DNA of 64,000 nt from Alistipes sp. (GCA_017399485.1 JAFQCA010000037.1:36524-100523); one strand, 5' to 3'; shown: positions 8,898 to 18,210, counted from the stretch's first letter. Notes: generated by a model not told the origin, from the letters alone. Numbers and translations: made by a program.

Positions 8898-8919
8898 CTT
8901 TTTGACCACTTTTTTTATA

Positions 8920-9900
8920 CTATTTCACCTTTGGTACTATCAACTCGTCACCAACCTCAATGGTATAACGGCCTTTGCCCCACTTCTTATCGCGAACAAA
9001 TCGGATTGGGGAGATAAGCGTTTGGCGGGGGTGGATACTCTGATGGCTATAATGGGCGTGATAGACCATATATAACCCTGCAGGGGTAGGCATAATTGTA
9101 TGGTGTCCCGTACCAACGTAGCCCTTAAAGCGATGGAGAATCGGATTATCGGGATGACGCTCATAGGGACCTTCGAGTCTGTCGGCAACAGCCACTCCTA
9201 CTGCATAGTCCTTACTCTGATAGTCGTTACAACTATATGTCATATAATACTTACCCTTATATTTGGTTATCGCCGGGCCTTCGGAAACGTGTGCCTGAAC
9301 GTGCTCCCAACTATCGGGCAGAGGTTCGAAAATCAGGCGGGCTGTCTCCATCTTGAGGGCGTGAAGGTCCGAAGTTAATTCAGCCATCCAGATACCATAC
9401 GGGCCGTCAAAACGCACCCAAAAGATATAAGCGCGCCCTTTTTCAAAGAATATATGAGAATCTATACCCTTCTCATTGGGCAGATAAGGGCGTTTGTCGC
9501 GCTGGATAAAAGGGCCACAAGGAGAGTCCGACTCGGCGTAACAGATATGCTCCTCGGCGCTATATGTCATAAAATATTTATCCCCAATCTTATACACTTC
9601 GGGAGCCCAAAACCACTTCTCACCCCATACATCGTCTTTATGTAGTGCCAAACCACCTTTTGCATTACCACAAAGGTCGCTCCAACTGCGCATATCGCGT
9701 GAGCGATAGACAACAATACCACTATCGGAATGAGTGCCATAGATATAGTACCAACCATCATCCTCCAACACACAAGGGTCGGCAAGCAAGAGTTGATTCT
9801 CAATAGCAGAGCCGACGGCATTTGTTGTATTCTGAGCCGACAGCGACACAACGGTAAACACAAAAACGAGAAGTAAAGAAAATCTATTCATAATCGACAT
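8920..9900 (-). CDS. Glycoside hydrolase family 43-like protein
   Basis: A 326-residue secreted five-bladed beta-propeller enzyme. A signal peptide of about 22 residues ends Leu-Ser-Ala-Gln. The catalytic base region reads LADPCVL followed by WYYIYGT, with later KYFMTYSA and KYYMTYSC blade motifs and an SEGPAI segment that could carry the acid. These fit GH43, which acts on arabinosides, xylosides or galactosides in the periplasm or at the cell surface. The stop lies 19 bases from the promoter of the next minus-strand unit. It starts 1 base after the ccsA stop, so it is co-transcribed with the cytochrome maturation genes. Exact substrate unknown. Confidence 0.82.
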   Translation of the reverse strand: MSIMNRFSLLLVFVFTVVSLSAQNTTNAVGSAIENQLLLADPCVLEDDGWYYIYGTHSDSGIVVYRSRDMRSWSDLCGNAKGGLALHKDDVWGEKWFWAPEVYKIGDKYFMTYSAEEHICYAESDSPCGPFIQRDKRPYLPNEKGIDSHIFFEKGRAYIFWVRFDGPYGIWMAELTSDLHALKMETARLIFEPLPDSWEHVQAHVSEGPAITKYKGKYYMTYSCNDYQSKDYAVGVAVADRLEGPYERHPDNPILHRFKGYVGTGHHTIMPTPAGLYMVYHAHYSHQSIHPRQTLISPIRFVRDKKWGKGRYTIEVGDELIVPKVK

Positions 9901-9901
9901 A

Positions 9902-10687
9902 TTAATAAACGTGAACGCTCGCGCCCTGTGCCGAAGGCAGATAGTTTATGCCATACCAACACATCTGCAACAACAGAAACGAGAATATAATCAAAGCAAA
10001 AGCCGTATGATGGTCATTGCGAAGACGAGGTCGCAAATGCAAATACAACAGATATGAGAGCCACGTAGCCGCTGCCCACGTCTCCTTGGGGTCCCACGAC
10101 CAGAAATCACCCCACGCCTCTTTAGCCCACAATGCGCCCATAATCATACCCAACGAAAGGAAAGCCCATCCTATACGGATAAGATTATCACACATCCCCA
10201 TCTCCTCATCCGAAGGACGGCGCGAAGGACGGCGTAGCCACAGATAGAGGGCAAACAACGTAACGGCACCCATCATAGCATAGGCAAACATATAGACAAT
10301 AACGTGAGGAACAAACCATACGCTCTGCAATGCAGGCATAAGCGATTTGTTATGTATCTCGGGCTTAAAAAGGTTTATGCAGATAAAGACTATAGACATA
10401 AGTGTACTGAACGACAGAATCCACTTATATCGCCATCGTGCATAAACTGCAACACCCGCCAACGACAAAAAGAAGGTGTACCACAGACGAGTCTCACCCA
10501 TAGTTCGCATAGGAGGGCGCTCCAGCGATATCCACATACCTATAATAAAGGCAAAAAAGACTCCGGAACCACACAATGAAACAACCGTTGCGGGCCATCG
10601 CTTACTTGAACCGAATGCCAAAACCGCGCCCGACAACCAACATACTACGGCAACAGCCGCAAACCAAATAAGATGCTGCCAATTCAT
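9902..10687 (-). CDS. ccsA: Cytochrome c biogenesis protein CcsA/ResC-like
   Basis: A 261-residue multi-pass membrane protein with about seven or eight hydrophobic segments. It carries the haem-handling tryptophan motif WGDFWSWDPKETW, diagnostic of the CcsA/CcmC/CcmF superfamily. In system II maturation, CcsA and ResB move haem across the membrane and attach it to CxxCH motifs of exported cytochromes. It overlaps the resB gene by 4 bases (10684-10687). A tetraheme cytochrome gene at 15-16.5 kb is a likely client. Confidence 0.92.
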   Translation of the reverse strand: MNWQHLIWFAAVAVVCWLSGAVLAFGSSKRWPATVVSLCGSGVFFAFIIGMWISLERPPMRTMGETRLWYTFFLSLAGVAVYARWRYKWILSFSTLMSIVFICINLFKPEIHNKSLMPALQSVWFVPHVIVYMFAYAMMGAVTLFALYLWLRRPSRRPSDEEMGMCDNLIRIGWAFLSLGMIMGALWAKEAWGDFWSWDPKETWAAATWLSYLLYLHLRPRLRNDHHTAFALIIFSFLLLQMCWYGINYLPSAQGASVHVY

Positions 10688-11961
10688 AAAGTAGTCTTCT
10701 TTTGTTGTGAATCACATTTCTTAGGCGCAGATGCAGACTTACCTCCCTTGGCGAAAGACCTTCCGCCCGCTGTAACAAACATAACGACACCCGCCGACAG
10801 CATCAGCCAGAGAGCAATATGGATAGCCGAATACCAGCCATCCTTAACACACTCCAGAACACTGACACTACTCCAACGACCTCGTGCCGTATCGTAGCCC
10901 ACCTGATATATGCGCCACGCCCCGATACGCGCAGGATGATTGACCTCGATATCGAATCGTTTACGCTCACCCGACATCTGTTCGACATCGACGCGTGAGA
11001 GATAACGCTTGGCATCACGACGAGGCATCGCTATGGCATAACGCTCGCCAAGACGCAGATATGATGGCTCAAAAATATGGCTGCCACAACTAACCCAGCC
11101 TGAATAGGACTCACCCGTAGCAGAGTTTGTCGCCTTAAGATATACCGCAGGGGTTGCGCCCGTATGTACCATTTCAATCCACTCCTCGCTATCGGGCATA
11201 CGGCCTGCCATATCAAGGCTTCGCTCTACGGCAAGATGCCAACCATCGATATTACCCTCCGCCTTAGCATTATCAACCGACAAGAAATCCTCCGACGAGG
11301 ACTCCATTTTGGTATCGAGAAGATACAATTTGGGAGGATACTCCTCCATAACAAACTCCTTGAGCGTAATGGCAAAAGGCAGAGTATGACTGACACCCGT
11401 CGCATCGACACCCTCAACCGTAGGGCGTTCCAAATGAGCATTAACCGTAACGCGCATCTTATCGGCACTACCAAACATACCGCACGTCAAAACCACAAAA
11501 ACCGCTACGTGGGACATCATTGCCGCCAAACCTCTTTGACGCCAATGGTGCAGGTCATCAACAACCGCAAGACCTACGGTAGTGGTAAAATAAAATAGCA
11601 GCAAATTGAACGGCCACGACGAGGTCATACGCGAAAAGCCCAACAATCCAACCAGTCCCTCTGTCGAGGCATCCTGACGCGTAAGGCCAAAAATAATGGT
11701 CATTATAACCATAGAGCCCAATGCCGAGACCGACGCGTAGTGGTCCGACAAACTATTTACCCAACGCCACTTAGAACGTTGAGAATGTAGCAGTATGAGC
11801 AGATAGAGATAGTTGACAGCAAGGATAAGTCCCCACGGATAACACAAAAAGCCATTATCAAAATCCCCCACAACACACTGCAAAACAATACCCACCACAA
11901 AAAGCAGCAGGCAACGCATAAATGCTCGTTTATATCCCCACGACAAAGCCATCGAAAACAT
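10684..11961 (-). CDS. resB: Cytochrome c biogenesis protein ResB/Ccs1-like
   Basis: A 425-residue protein with about three or four N-terminal transmembrane segments, a large periplasmic domain (roughly residues 130-390) and a final membrane segment near 385-410, the layout of ResB/Ccs1. It overlaps ccsA by four bases, the normal pairing of these two partners of the system II haem ligation complex. The sequence is less conserved than ccsA, so the call rests on topology and neighbour. It is the first gene of the unit; a terminator at 11973 separates it from the upstream sugar gene. Confidence 0.85.
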   Translation of the reverse strand: MFSMALSWGYKRAFMRCLLLFVVGIVLQCVVGDFDNGFLCYPWGLILAVNYLYLLILLHSQRSKWRWVNSLSDHYASVSALGSMVIMTIIFGLTRQDASTEGLVGLLGFSRMTSSWPFNLLLFYFTTTVGLAVVDDLHHWRQRGLAAMMSHVAVFVVLTCGMFGSADKMRVTVNAHLERPTVEGVDATGVSHTLPFAITLKEFVMEEYPPKLYLLDTKMESSSEDFLSVDNAKAEGNIDGWHLAVERSLDMAGRMPDSEEWIEMVHTGATPAVYLKATNSATGESYSGWVSCGSHIFEPSYLRLGERYAIAMPRRDAKRYLSRVDVEQMSGERKRFDIEVNHPARIGAWRIYQVGYDTARGRWSSVSVLECVKDGWYSAIHIALWLMLSAGVVMFVTAGGRSFAKGGKSASAPKKCDSQQKKTTL

Positions 11962-11962
11962 T

Positions 11963-12007
11963 CAAAAAAAAAGCAAGGCCCCCATTATATTAGAGTGAGG
12001 GCCTTGC
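11963..12007 (-). terminator. Terminator of the sugar isomerase-like gene
   Basis: Minus-strand stem GCAAGGCCC.../...GGGCCTTGC (12007-11973) followed by a run of nine T (A run on the plus strand). Confidence 0.8.
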
Positions 12008-12021
12008 ATAGAGTTTATTAA

Positions 12022-12921
12022 TTAAGCCTTCTTCCACTGTGCGCGCAACAACTCAACAGCAGCGGGAACTGATACCTCGCGCTCGCCCTTGCAACCACAC
12101 TCGAAACTTACATAGTGAGGATAATTAATCTCCTTCAAGGCCTTGAATCCTGCTACATAGTTATCAACCTCGCCATCCTCGCCCGGCATCTGACGATTAC
12201 CACGGCTGGCTACGTGAACGTGCTGCAAATACTCTACACCTGCTGACAAGAATGCAGCGTAGTCTGAAGTCTCCTCCTGCATATGCCAGAAATCACCCAT
12301 ACACTTAACACCTGCACTCTTTGAATCGCGGCATACAGCAGCAGCATCGGCTACCTGACGCATATAGTGGCACTCACGACGATTCAACGGCTCAAGGATT
12401 ACTGTTGTATTGTGCTTCAAAGCATACTCACCCAACTCGTGCATCTGCTCGCAAAGATAGGCGCGAGTCTCAAGCGTATGAGGCTTGCAAGGCTTTTGAC
12501 CATTGAATGCAGGCACCATAATCACACCTGTAGAGCCCAACTCACCGGCGGCAGCGATAATATCGCGCATAGTAGAATCAAACTGCTTCTTTACAGCAGG
12601 GTCCTCAGCCAAGATAAAGCCATCGAAACCTGCGCAGATAGCAGACACCTTGATGTTACGGCCCTTCAATGCTGACTGAATCTCGTTGATACGGTTAGCA
12701 AGGTTGCGACCACCAGGCTCGAAACCTACGATACCCAACTTCTCCATATAATCGAACTTCTCGTTTAGGCTCTTACCCGGAGCAATACCCTCCTGGAATG
12801 AAAGGCGAAGTTCGGGCTTCTTAGCAGGAGCGCAAGAGGCCATCAATTCCAATGGCGATGAGGCAACTGCAACAGCCGCAGCACCCAAAAGCGATTTCTG
12901 TAAAAATTCTTTTCTATCCAT
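12022..12921 (-). CDS. Exported sugar isomerase/epimerase-like TIM-barrel protein
   Basis: A 299-residue protein of the xylose isomerase-like TIM-barrel (AP endonuclease 2) superfamily. Metal-ligand type residues appear in VILEPLNRRECHY and CMGDFWHM, and a His-rich HVHVASRG segment lies near residue 236. The N-terminus reads DRKEFLQKS before a hydrophobic run and a lipobox-like MASC, that is, a Tat-like lipoprotein signal, so the enzyme probably acts outside the cytoplasm. The WbuC-type cupin gene ends 9 bases upstream, so they are co-transcribed. Substrate unknown; a role in sugar or polyol breakdown with the neighbouring oxidoreductases is inference. Confidence 0.83.
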   Translation of the reverse strand: MDRKEFLQKSLLGAAAVAVASSPLELMASCAPAKKPELRLSFQEGIAPGKSLNEKFDYMEKLGIVGFEPGGRNLANRINEIQSALKGRNIKVSAICAGFDGFILAEDPAVKKQFDSTMRDIIAAAGELGSTGVIMVPAFNGQKPCKPHTLETRAYLCEQMHELGEYALKHNTTVILEPLNRRECHYMRQVADAAAVCRDSKSAGVKCMGDFWHMQEETSDYAAFLSAGVEYLQHVHVASRGNRQMPGEDGEVDNYVAGFKALKEINYPHYVSFECGCKGEREVSVPAAVELLRAQWKKA

Positions 12922-12929
12922 AGTAAAAA

Positions 12930-13424
12930 TTATTTCTGTATAAAATGATTTTCCAACTCTTCGATAAAACGCTTAACGGCTGATGTATCATCCGCAGCAG
13001 GCGACCACGAGGCTATATTTTCAGCCGAAATGGGGGCATAAGGGCCTTGCTTGACCTCAAAGAGTACGGTATCGTCCTCCAAAACAACAAGTCCGTGCCA
13101 TACGCCCGCATCAATATCATAGCCTACACAATCGCACGAAGGCCCAACAAGACGGCTATCGGTAAGATTACCCTCATCATCATAGAAGGTAACTCCCACT
13201 CGGCCTCGCAACACGATGCAACTCTCTGACCTATCGGGCCTACTATGGCGATGGACAGGAAGATAGGTACCACGATGCATCACATTTATCAGGCGATTGA
13301 CGGATTCATCCTCCGAGTGATGGAAATTGTAATTCTTACGCAGGCGGGGCGACAAACGCGCCTCGTCAGCGACAGAATCCATCAATGTAACATCGATATA
13401 CTGATATCCTTTTTCGGTGGGCAT
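12930..13424 (-). CDS. WbuC-family cupin
   Basis: A 164-residue small cupin. The double-stranded beta-helix motif is visible in YLPVHRHSRPDRSE (metal-type His, His, Glu), followed by the second cupin motif around GVWHGLVVLED. The pattern matches WbuC cupins, first seen in O-antigen clusters but common elsewhere. It has no signal peptide and so is cytosolic. It sits between an oxidoreductase gene and the sugar isomerase-like gene. Role unknown; possibly a sugar-binding or sugar-isomerising metalloprotein. Confidence 0.78.
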   Translation of the reverse strand: MPTEKGYQYIDVTLMDSVADEARLSPRLRKNYNFHHSEDESVNRLINVMHRGTYLPVHRHSRPDRSESCIVLRGRVGVTFYDDEGNLTDSRLVGPSCDCVGYDIDAGVWHGLVVLEDDTVLFEVKQGPYAPISAENIASWSPAADDTSAVKRFIEELENHFIQK

Positions 13425-13440
13425 TACAACGTTTTATCAA

Positions 13441-13480
13441 AAAAGGGTGGAGAGGGAGTCTTTGGCTCCTACCCCACCCT
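13441..13480 (-). terminator. Terminator of the Gfo/Idh/MocA gene
   Basis: Minus strand: AGGGTGG...CCACCCT stem with an inner AGGAGCC/GGCTCCT-like pairing, then TTTTTT (plus-strand A run at 13439-13444). Confidence 0.7.
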
Positions 13481-13504
13481 CTAATCTATATTCGAGTTAA
13501 GCAA

Positions 13505-14857
13505 TTATTTGCCGGGAACCATTACAACGCACTTCTCCATATCCTGCTTGCCAAGTTCCTGCTTGAACTCAGCCAAGTAGTCCTGCTTAGATGCGCTAAT
13601 CTCATCCCAATTAACTGTGGCACCTGTGTAAGCAGCCTCACGGCCCATTACACCTGCCAAGCAAGAGATACCGCAAGCCTCTGCCTCATCGTGTGCAGTA
13701 CCGCGACGGATGTGGTTAACCCAATCAACGTGCTCCAAAGTATAGGGGTCGTGCTGCTGATACTGAGCCTTGGCAGCCTCGTCGTCATACTTCCAGATTA
13801 CGTTGCCAGCCAAATCCTTAATCTCGTGGCTAACGCTGTTCCAAGAACCCTTTGTACCCTGAATAAACTCGCTTACGTTGTTAGCGCAGCCGTTAATCTG
13901 ACGGCACATAGAGTGCATATGGATACCATTCTCCATCTCGAAATCTACGCTGAACATATCGTACTGGTCACCTGTAACACGACGATGACGAGCACCGAAA
14001 GCAGTAGCCTTAACGGGCTTCAAACCTGACATCCACAAGAATACGTCGATATTGTGAACGTGCTGCTCAACGATATGGTCACCTGAAAGCCACTTCCAGT
14101 TAACCCAGTCACGAATCATCCACTCTGTATCGGTCCAAGCCTTATCGCGGTTCTTGTACCAAAGCATACCCTGGTTCCAATATACGTTACCGCCTGTAAT
14201 CTCACCAATCATACCCTGCTGAATCTTCTGGAATGCCTCAACATAAGGACGCTGGTGGTGACGCTGTGTACCGCAAACTACGCTCAAGTTCTTTGCCTTA
14301 GCCTGCTTTGCAGTAGCCATAATCATACGATAACCCTTGGGGTCAACTGCGATAGGCTTCTCAAGGAATGAGTGAACACCCTTCTCTGTTGCATACTGGA
14401 AGTGCAAAGGACGGAATACGGGAGGTGTAGCAACGATTACCATATCAACACCTGAATCGATAACCTTCTGGTAAGCGTCGAAACCTACGAAGCAATTTGC
14501 CTCAGGAACCTCCTGACGAGCAGACTCCTTAAGACGTGTACGCAAGTCGTTCAAACGGTCAGCGAATGTATCACCCAAAGCGGTTACTGTAATACCGTTA
14601 GCTGCTGCCAAAAGATTGAATACGGCACCTGAGCCACGGCCACCACAACCGATAACACCAACCTTCAACTCCTTACCGTCGTCTGCCATATCGGGCAACT
14701 CGGGTACATAAGCACCTTCCAACTGTGCCAACGGAGTGTAAACGGGGCCCTTCTCCTGACAAGATGTCAGGGCTGCTGACGAACCAACAAGGCTTGTTAC
14801 GCCTAATACTGCAGACATAGACAAGAAGTCTTTTCTGCTCATTTTGTTCTTGCTCAT
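13505..14857 (-). CDS. Exported Gfo/Idh/MocA-family oxidoreductase
   Basis: A 450-residue NAD(P)-dependent sugar oxidoreductase. Residues 1-33 form a Tat-like signal (SRKDFLSMSA then a hydrophobic run ending Thr-Ser-Cys), giving a likely lipoprotein. The Rossmann motif is VGVIGCGGRGSG, and the EKP motif appears in HSFLEKPIAV, both hallmarks of the family. The C-terminal half has the family's beta-sheet domain (DHIVEQHVHNIDVF). Secreted proteins of this set include GH109-type alpha-N-acetylgalactosaminidases and other enzymes that keep NAD tightly bound; I cannot decide the activity. Base composition resembles its neighbours. Confidence 0.88.
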   Translation of the reverse strand: MSKNKMSRKDFLSMSAVLGVTSLVGSSAALTSCQEKGPVYTPLAQLEGAYVPELPDMADDGKELKVGVIGCGGRGSGAVFNLLAAANGITVTALGDTFADRLNDLRTRLKESARQEVPEANCFVGFDAYQKVIDSGVDMVIVATPPVFRPLHFQYATEKGVHSFLEKPIAVDPKGYRMIMATAKQAKAKNLSVVCGTQRHHQRPYVEAFQKIQQGMIGEITGGNVYWNQGMLWYKNRDKAWTDTEWMIRDWVNWKWLSGDHIVEQHVHNIDVFLWMSGLKPVKATAFGARHRRVTGDQYDMFSVDFEMENGIHMHSMCRQINGCANNVSEFIQGTKGSWNSVSHEIKDLAGNVIWKYDDEAAKAQYQQHDPYTLEHVDWVNHIRRGTAHDEAEACGISCLAGVMGREAAYTGATVNWDEISASKQDYLAEFKQELGKQDMEKCVVMVPGK

Positions 14858-15001
14858 AATGTAGTAGTTTTATAATGTTAATAAATTTAATTTATATATT
14901 TTTTGTATCTGTCACAAATTCATATCCCCAATCGAAGGCTATCTTACATCTCATAAACTCCTAAAGCCCCCTACTGATGAATACGCCATCGGTGTGGCCG
15001 A

Positions 15002-16534
15002 TTAGTTAGCCGACACGCCCTCCGGCACTTCGCACACTACGCGGAAACCGATACCCTTAATATCAGAGTACCACCATATACTCTTGGGATTCTGCGGGTC
15101 GGTCTTGAGCCAAGCATCGTGACTGGTCTTACCACGCGCCGCGCTACGCAAATCGGCAGCATCGTTTACATAGTAACCTCCACGTACAACATACTCCTCG
15201 CCTGATGCAGGACCTTGAGGGTCTACAGCACCATCCTGAATCTTCGAATATGCATCCTCGGCATACCAATCAGAGCAGTACTCCATAACGTTACCCAACA
15301 TATTCTTAAGTCCGAAAGGATTGGCCTTCACCTTCGAAGGCTCTTGCGAACGATTCTTACTGTTGTTGGCGTAGATTACATAACTATTGATTACGGTAGT
15401 ATCCACACCGAAGAGGTTATTCCAGAAGCCGTCGTTGGTAAACTTCTTGGGGTTACCCTCAAAGAAGTAAGGAGTCGATGTACCTCCACGTGCGGCATAC
15501 TCCCACTCGGCCTCAGTAGGCAAACGATACTTCTTACCCGTCTTGAGCGACAGCCACTGGCAGAAGGTCTCGGCAGCATAGTGAGTCATCGTAATAGCAG
15601 GACGAGAGCCCATACCCCAACCCTGGTCGGGGAATCCAAATGGAGGCGTAGGACCGCTTACGGCATCAATATCCTCGCGAGTATTGTTTGCATAGATAGT
15701 TTCGGGAGATGTACGTCCTTCAGACATAGTCTCATTGAAGAAGGCCCAATATTGGTCCCAAGTAACCTCCAACTCGCCCATAAAGAATGGAGAGATGGTC
15801 ACATTACGTTGCGGAGCCTCGTCTACCTTGTGGAACGGCTCATTATCGGGGCTACCCAACGTAAAACTACCGCCCGGTATAGCAATCATACTCAACGAAG
15901 CCGAAGTACCCGGAATGGTCTCTACAAAGTTCTCAAATGATGTAACGGCTGTAGGCTCGGTGAACTTCTCGGCATTATCCTCAACAGGAGCCTCAGTCAT
16001 AGCAGAGTGCTTATAATTAGGATTGTAATGACCAGCATCAAGGTGGCAACTGATACACTGAAGATTCAGGGCCTCCTCATTCTCCTCGTAATAGAGGTGA
16101 GCCGTAACGCCGTCATCGGTAATGCCCGCAGGGAAGAGATTTACGTGACAAGCCTTACAAGACTCGTTATAGACAATCGTTTGAGCATACTCCAACTCGC
16201 CCTTGCTATCCCAGTCGATATCCTCAGGGTTCTTTGTCAAATATGACCACAAATCTTTTGTACCTGTAGTAATCTTGGCCTTGACATACTCAAATGAGCC
16301 CTTAGGCGGAAGGTGACAAGCGGCACAATCGGTCTGTGTTCCGCTGCCATTATTATAATGCACAGACTGCTTCCAACTAGCATCAGATTCGGGATGCACG
16401 TGGCAAGCCATACAAGATTCGTTAGTAGATGAGTTTACCCACATATAGTTAAAGGCTATCATCAACGAAAAGCCCAACACAAGACCTGCGAGCAGGGTCA
16501 AAAAAATAGTTTTCTTACTACTTGATTTAGACAT
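15002..16534 (-). CDS. Tetraheme NapC/NrfH-like cytochrome fused to a SUMF1 domain
   Basis: A 510-residue fusion protein. Residues 8-30 form one membrane anchor. Four haem motifs follow: CMACH (41-45), CAACH (70-74), CKACH (126-130) and CISCH (160-164), in the style of NapC/NirT/NrfH quinol dehydrogenases. From about residue 215 to the end is a SUMF1/FGE-like (EgtB/PvdO fold) domain, with IPGGSFTLGS, VTWDQYW, YRLPTEAEWEYAARGG and the closing GIGFRVVCE motifs. The cytochrome part should take electrons from menaquinol in the periplasm; what the SUMF1 part does is unknown. The ccsA/resB genes nearby could attach its haems. No nrfA is in the window. Confidence 0.85.
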   Translation of the reverse strand: MSKSSSKKTIFLTLLAGLVLGFSLMIAFNYMWVNSSTNESCMACHVHPESDASWKQSVHYNNGSGTQTDCAACHLPPKGSFEYVKAKITTGTKDLWSYLTKNPEDIDWDSKGELEYAQTIVYNESCKACHVNLFPAGITDDGVTAHLYYEENEEALNLQCISCHLDAGHYNPNYKHSAMTEAPVEDNAEKFTEPTAVTSFENFVETIPGTSASLSMIAIPGGSFTLGSPDNEPFHKVDEAPQRNVTISPFFMGELEVTWDQYWAFFNETMSEGRTSPETIYANNTREDIDAVSGPTPPFGFPDQGWGMGSRPAITMTHYAAETFCQWLSLKTGKKYRLPTEAEWEYAARGGTSTPYFFEGNPKKFTNDGFWNNLFGVDTTVINSYVIYANNSKNRSQEPSKVKANPFGLKNMLGNVMEYCSDWYAEDAYSKIQDGAVDPQGPASGEEYVVRGGYYVNDAADLRSAARGKTSHDAWLKTDPQNPKSIWWYSDIKGIGFRVVCEVPEGVSAN

Positions 16535-16756
16535 AATTACAAACTTCTATCGTGTGGCACAAAGCCCTCTTTAGTCGTTATTTAACACACCCCCGATGAC
16601 CACGCCACCGTCCCTCAACGGGAACAGATGTCGGCCAAAAAGAATATATCTCGGTCAAAAGTAGTAATTTTTTCGCCAATTAGCAACAAGTAAGCAGAGT
16701 TTTTTGAGAAAAATTTCATTATCAGACTTCACCTAACGTGAATTCTGCAAAATTAC

Positions 16757-16802
16757 AAAAACAACAAGGGGCTGCACAACAACTCAAGTTGCGGCAACCC
16801 CA
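16757..16802 (-). terminator. Terminator after the second Gfo/Idh/MocA gene
   Basis: Minus-strand imperfect stem GGGGTTGCCGC.../...GCAGCCCC with an inner CAACT/AGTTG pair, followed by TTGTTGTTTTTG. Confidence 0.6.
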
Positions 16803-16832
16803 CATTTAGGAAATAGAGAGTTAAAATAATCT

Positions 16833-18005
16833 CTACTTTTCCACCCATTTGTGCCACTTCTGCTCGGCACAATAGCCAGCCTGTACCATAGTCTCGACAA
16901 ACTGAAGACCTCTAACGCCATCTTCGACAGTCGGGAAATCCAACCACTCTGGCTGCAACTCCTCGCCTGCGGCTTTGGCTCTAACGGTCATTGCAAAGTT
17001 ACGATAGATGTTGGCGAAAGCCTCGATGAAACCTTCGGGATGGCCTCCCGGAGTGCGGATATTCCACCGAGCCATATCACTAAGATATGCGTGGCCATTT
17101 CCAACACGCACCTCCTCAGTCGGACGGTCAGGCCATTTAATATATAGAGTATTAGGTTGTTGTTGCCACCACTCGATACCACACTTTGAGCCATAAACTC
17201 TCAAACGGATATTATTCTCCTCGCCCGTAGCGACTTGCGAGGCCTGCAAAAGCCCCGTAAAACCTGCATCATAACGCAGAAAGGCACAAGCATCATCATC
17301 CACTACACGCCCCTCGACCACGCGCAACAAATCAGCACAAACCTCTGTAACCTTTGCGCCTGTAACATACTCGGTCAAGTGCCAAGCGTGAGTACCTATA
17401 TCGCCGACACAGCCTCCCTTACCTGCCTGCTTGGGGTCATTACGCCATACGGCATTATTTCCACCTTTGAGTTCGATACGCTCCGAGAGCCAGCCCTGAG
17501 AGTACTCGACAAAGACACGACGTACCTCACCCAACTCGCCTCGTGCAATACGCTCGCGCGCCTCCTTGATGGCAGGATAGGCACTATAAACGTGCGTGAG
17601 GGCCAACGTGCGGCCTGTCTGATATACCTTCTCGCGCAGAGATAACGCCTCGTCAAGAGTTAAAGTCATAGGTTTATCAATAACCACATCAAAGCCCGCC
17701 TCCAGAGCCGCAACTGCCGGTGCATAATGGAAACGGTTGGGAGTTACGATGGTGACAAAATCCATACGCTCACCTTGCGGCAGAGAGGCTTCGGCCTGAA
17801 TCATCTCCTGCCACGTTGAGTAGATTCTGTTATCGGGCAGATAATATGAGCGCCCTGACGAGAGTGAGATTTCGGGATTAATGCTAAAGCAGCCGCATAC
17901 CAACTCTATTTGGTTCTCCATTAACGCGGCTCGGCGATGGATAGCACCGATAAAAGCATCGCTACCACCACCTATCATTCCCATACGAAGTTTACGGTTT
18001 TTCAT
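16833..18005 (-). CDS. Gfo/Idh/MocA-family oxidoreductase
   Basis: A 390-residue cytosolic oxidoreductase without signal peptide. The N-terminal Rossmann motif reads MIGGGSDAF and the EKP-type motif is VIDKPMTLTL. The central EYSQGWLS and the metal or substrate-binding type GDIGTHAWHL fit sugar dehydrogenases such as inositol or glucose-fructose oxidoreductases. It is a separate unit with its own promoter block at 18034-18125, which is nearly the same as the block ahead of the GH20 gene, so the two are probably switched on together. Likely acts on a sugar released by that glycosidase; this is inference. Confidence 0.87.
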   Translation of the reverse strand: MKNRKLRMGMIGGGSDAFIGAIHRRAALMENQIELVCGCFSINPEISLSSGRSYYLPDNRIYSTWQEMIQAEASLPQGERMDFVTIVTPNRFHYAPAVAALEAGFDVVIDKPMTLTLDEALSLREKVYQTGRTLALTHVYSAYPAIKEARERIARGELGEVRRVFVEYSQGWLSERIELKGGNNAVWRNDPKQAGKGGCVGDIGTHAWHLTEYVTGAKVTEVCADLLRVVEGRVVDDDACAFLRYDAGFTGLLQASQVATGEENNIRLRVYGSKCGIEWWQQQPNTLYIKWPDRPTEEVRVGNGHAYLSDMARWNIRTPGGHPEGFIEAFANIYRNFAMTVRAKAAGEELQPEWLDFPTVEDGVRGLQFVETMVQAGYCAEQKWHKWVEK

Positions 18006-18033
18006 TTATAGGCTCATTAATAACGACGGTTTA

Positions 18034-18125
18034 CACCCACCAAACGGCAGACATAAATCATCAAAAAAAGTATATAATTTTGTTAACTGTTATTCAAAAT
18101 TATACTTTTTATTTCATTTTTGCAA
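18034..18125 (-). promoter_or_regulatory. Promoter/operator block, copy 1 (Gfo/Idh gene)
   Basis: Minus strand: TTG (18125-18123), 20 bases, TAATTTTG (18102-18095). Downstream of the -7 box lie nested dyads: ATAATTTTG (18074-18082) and CAAAATTAT (18095-18103) spaced by 12 bases, with TAACTGTTA between them. About 90 bases match the block at 19811-19900 closely, including CACCC, AAATCATCAAAAAA and TTGTTAACTGTTA. The conservation across intergenic DNA points to a shared operator. Confidence 0.7.
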
Positions 18126-18132
18126 GTATTAA

Positions 18133-18180
18133 TAAAAAAAGTCACCACCTTAAGTGTTTGAAAGGCTTTTGGAGGTGACT
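18133..18180 (-). terminator. Terminator of the GH20 gene
   Basis: Minus-strand stem AGTCACCTCC/GGTGGTGACT followed by TTTTTTTATT (plus-strand A run 18134-18140). Confidence 0.75.
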
Positions 18181-18210
18181 AAATTTTATAAAAATCTGTT
18201 TAAGCATCGG

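Noticed and set aside
15215..15940. 241-codon plus-strand frame opposite the cytochrome fusion gene
   Set aside because: The minus frame has four CxxCH motifs and a full SUMF1 domain; the plus frame looks random.
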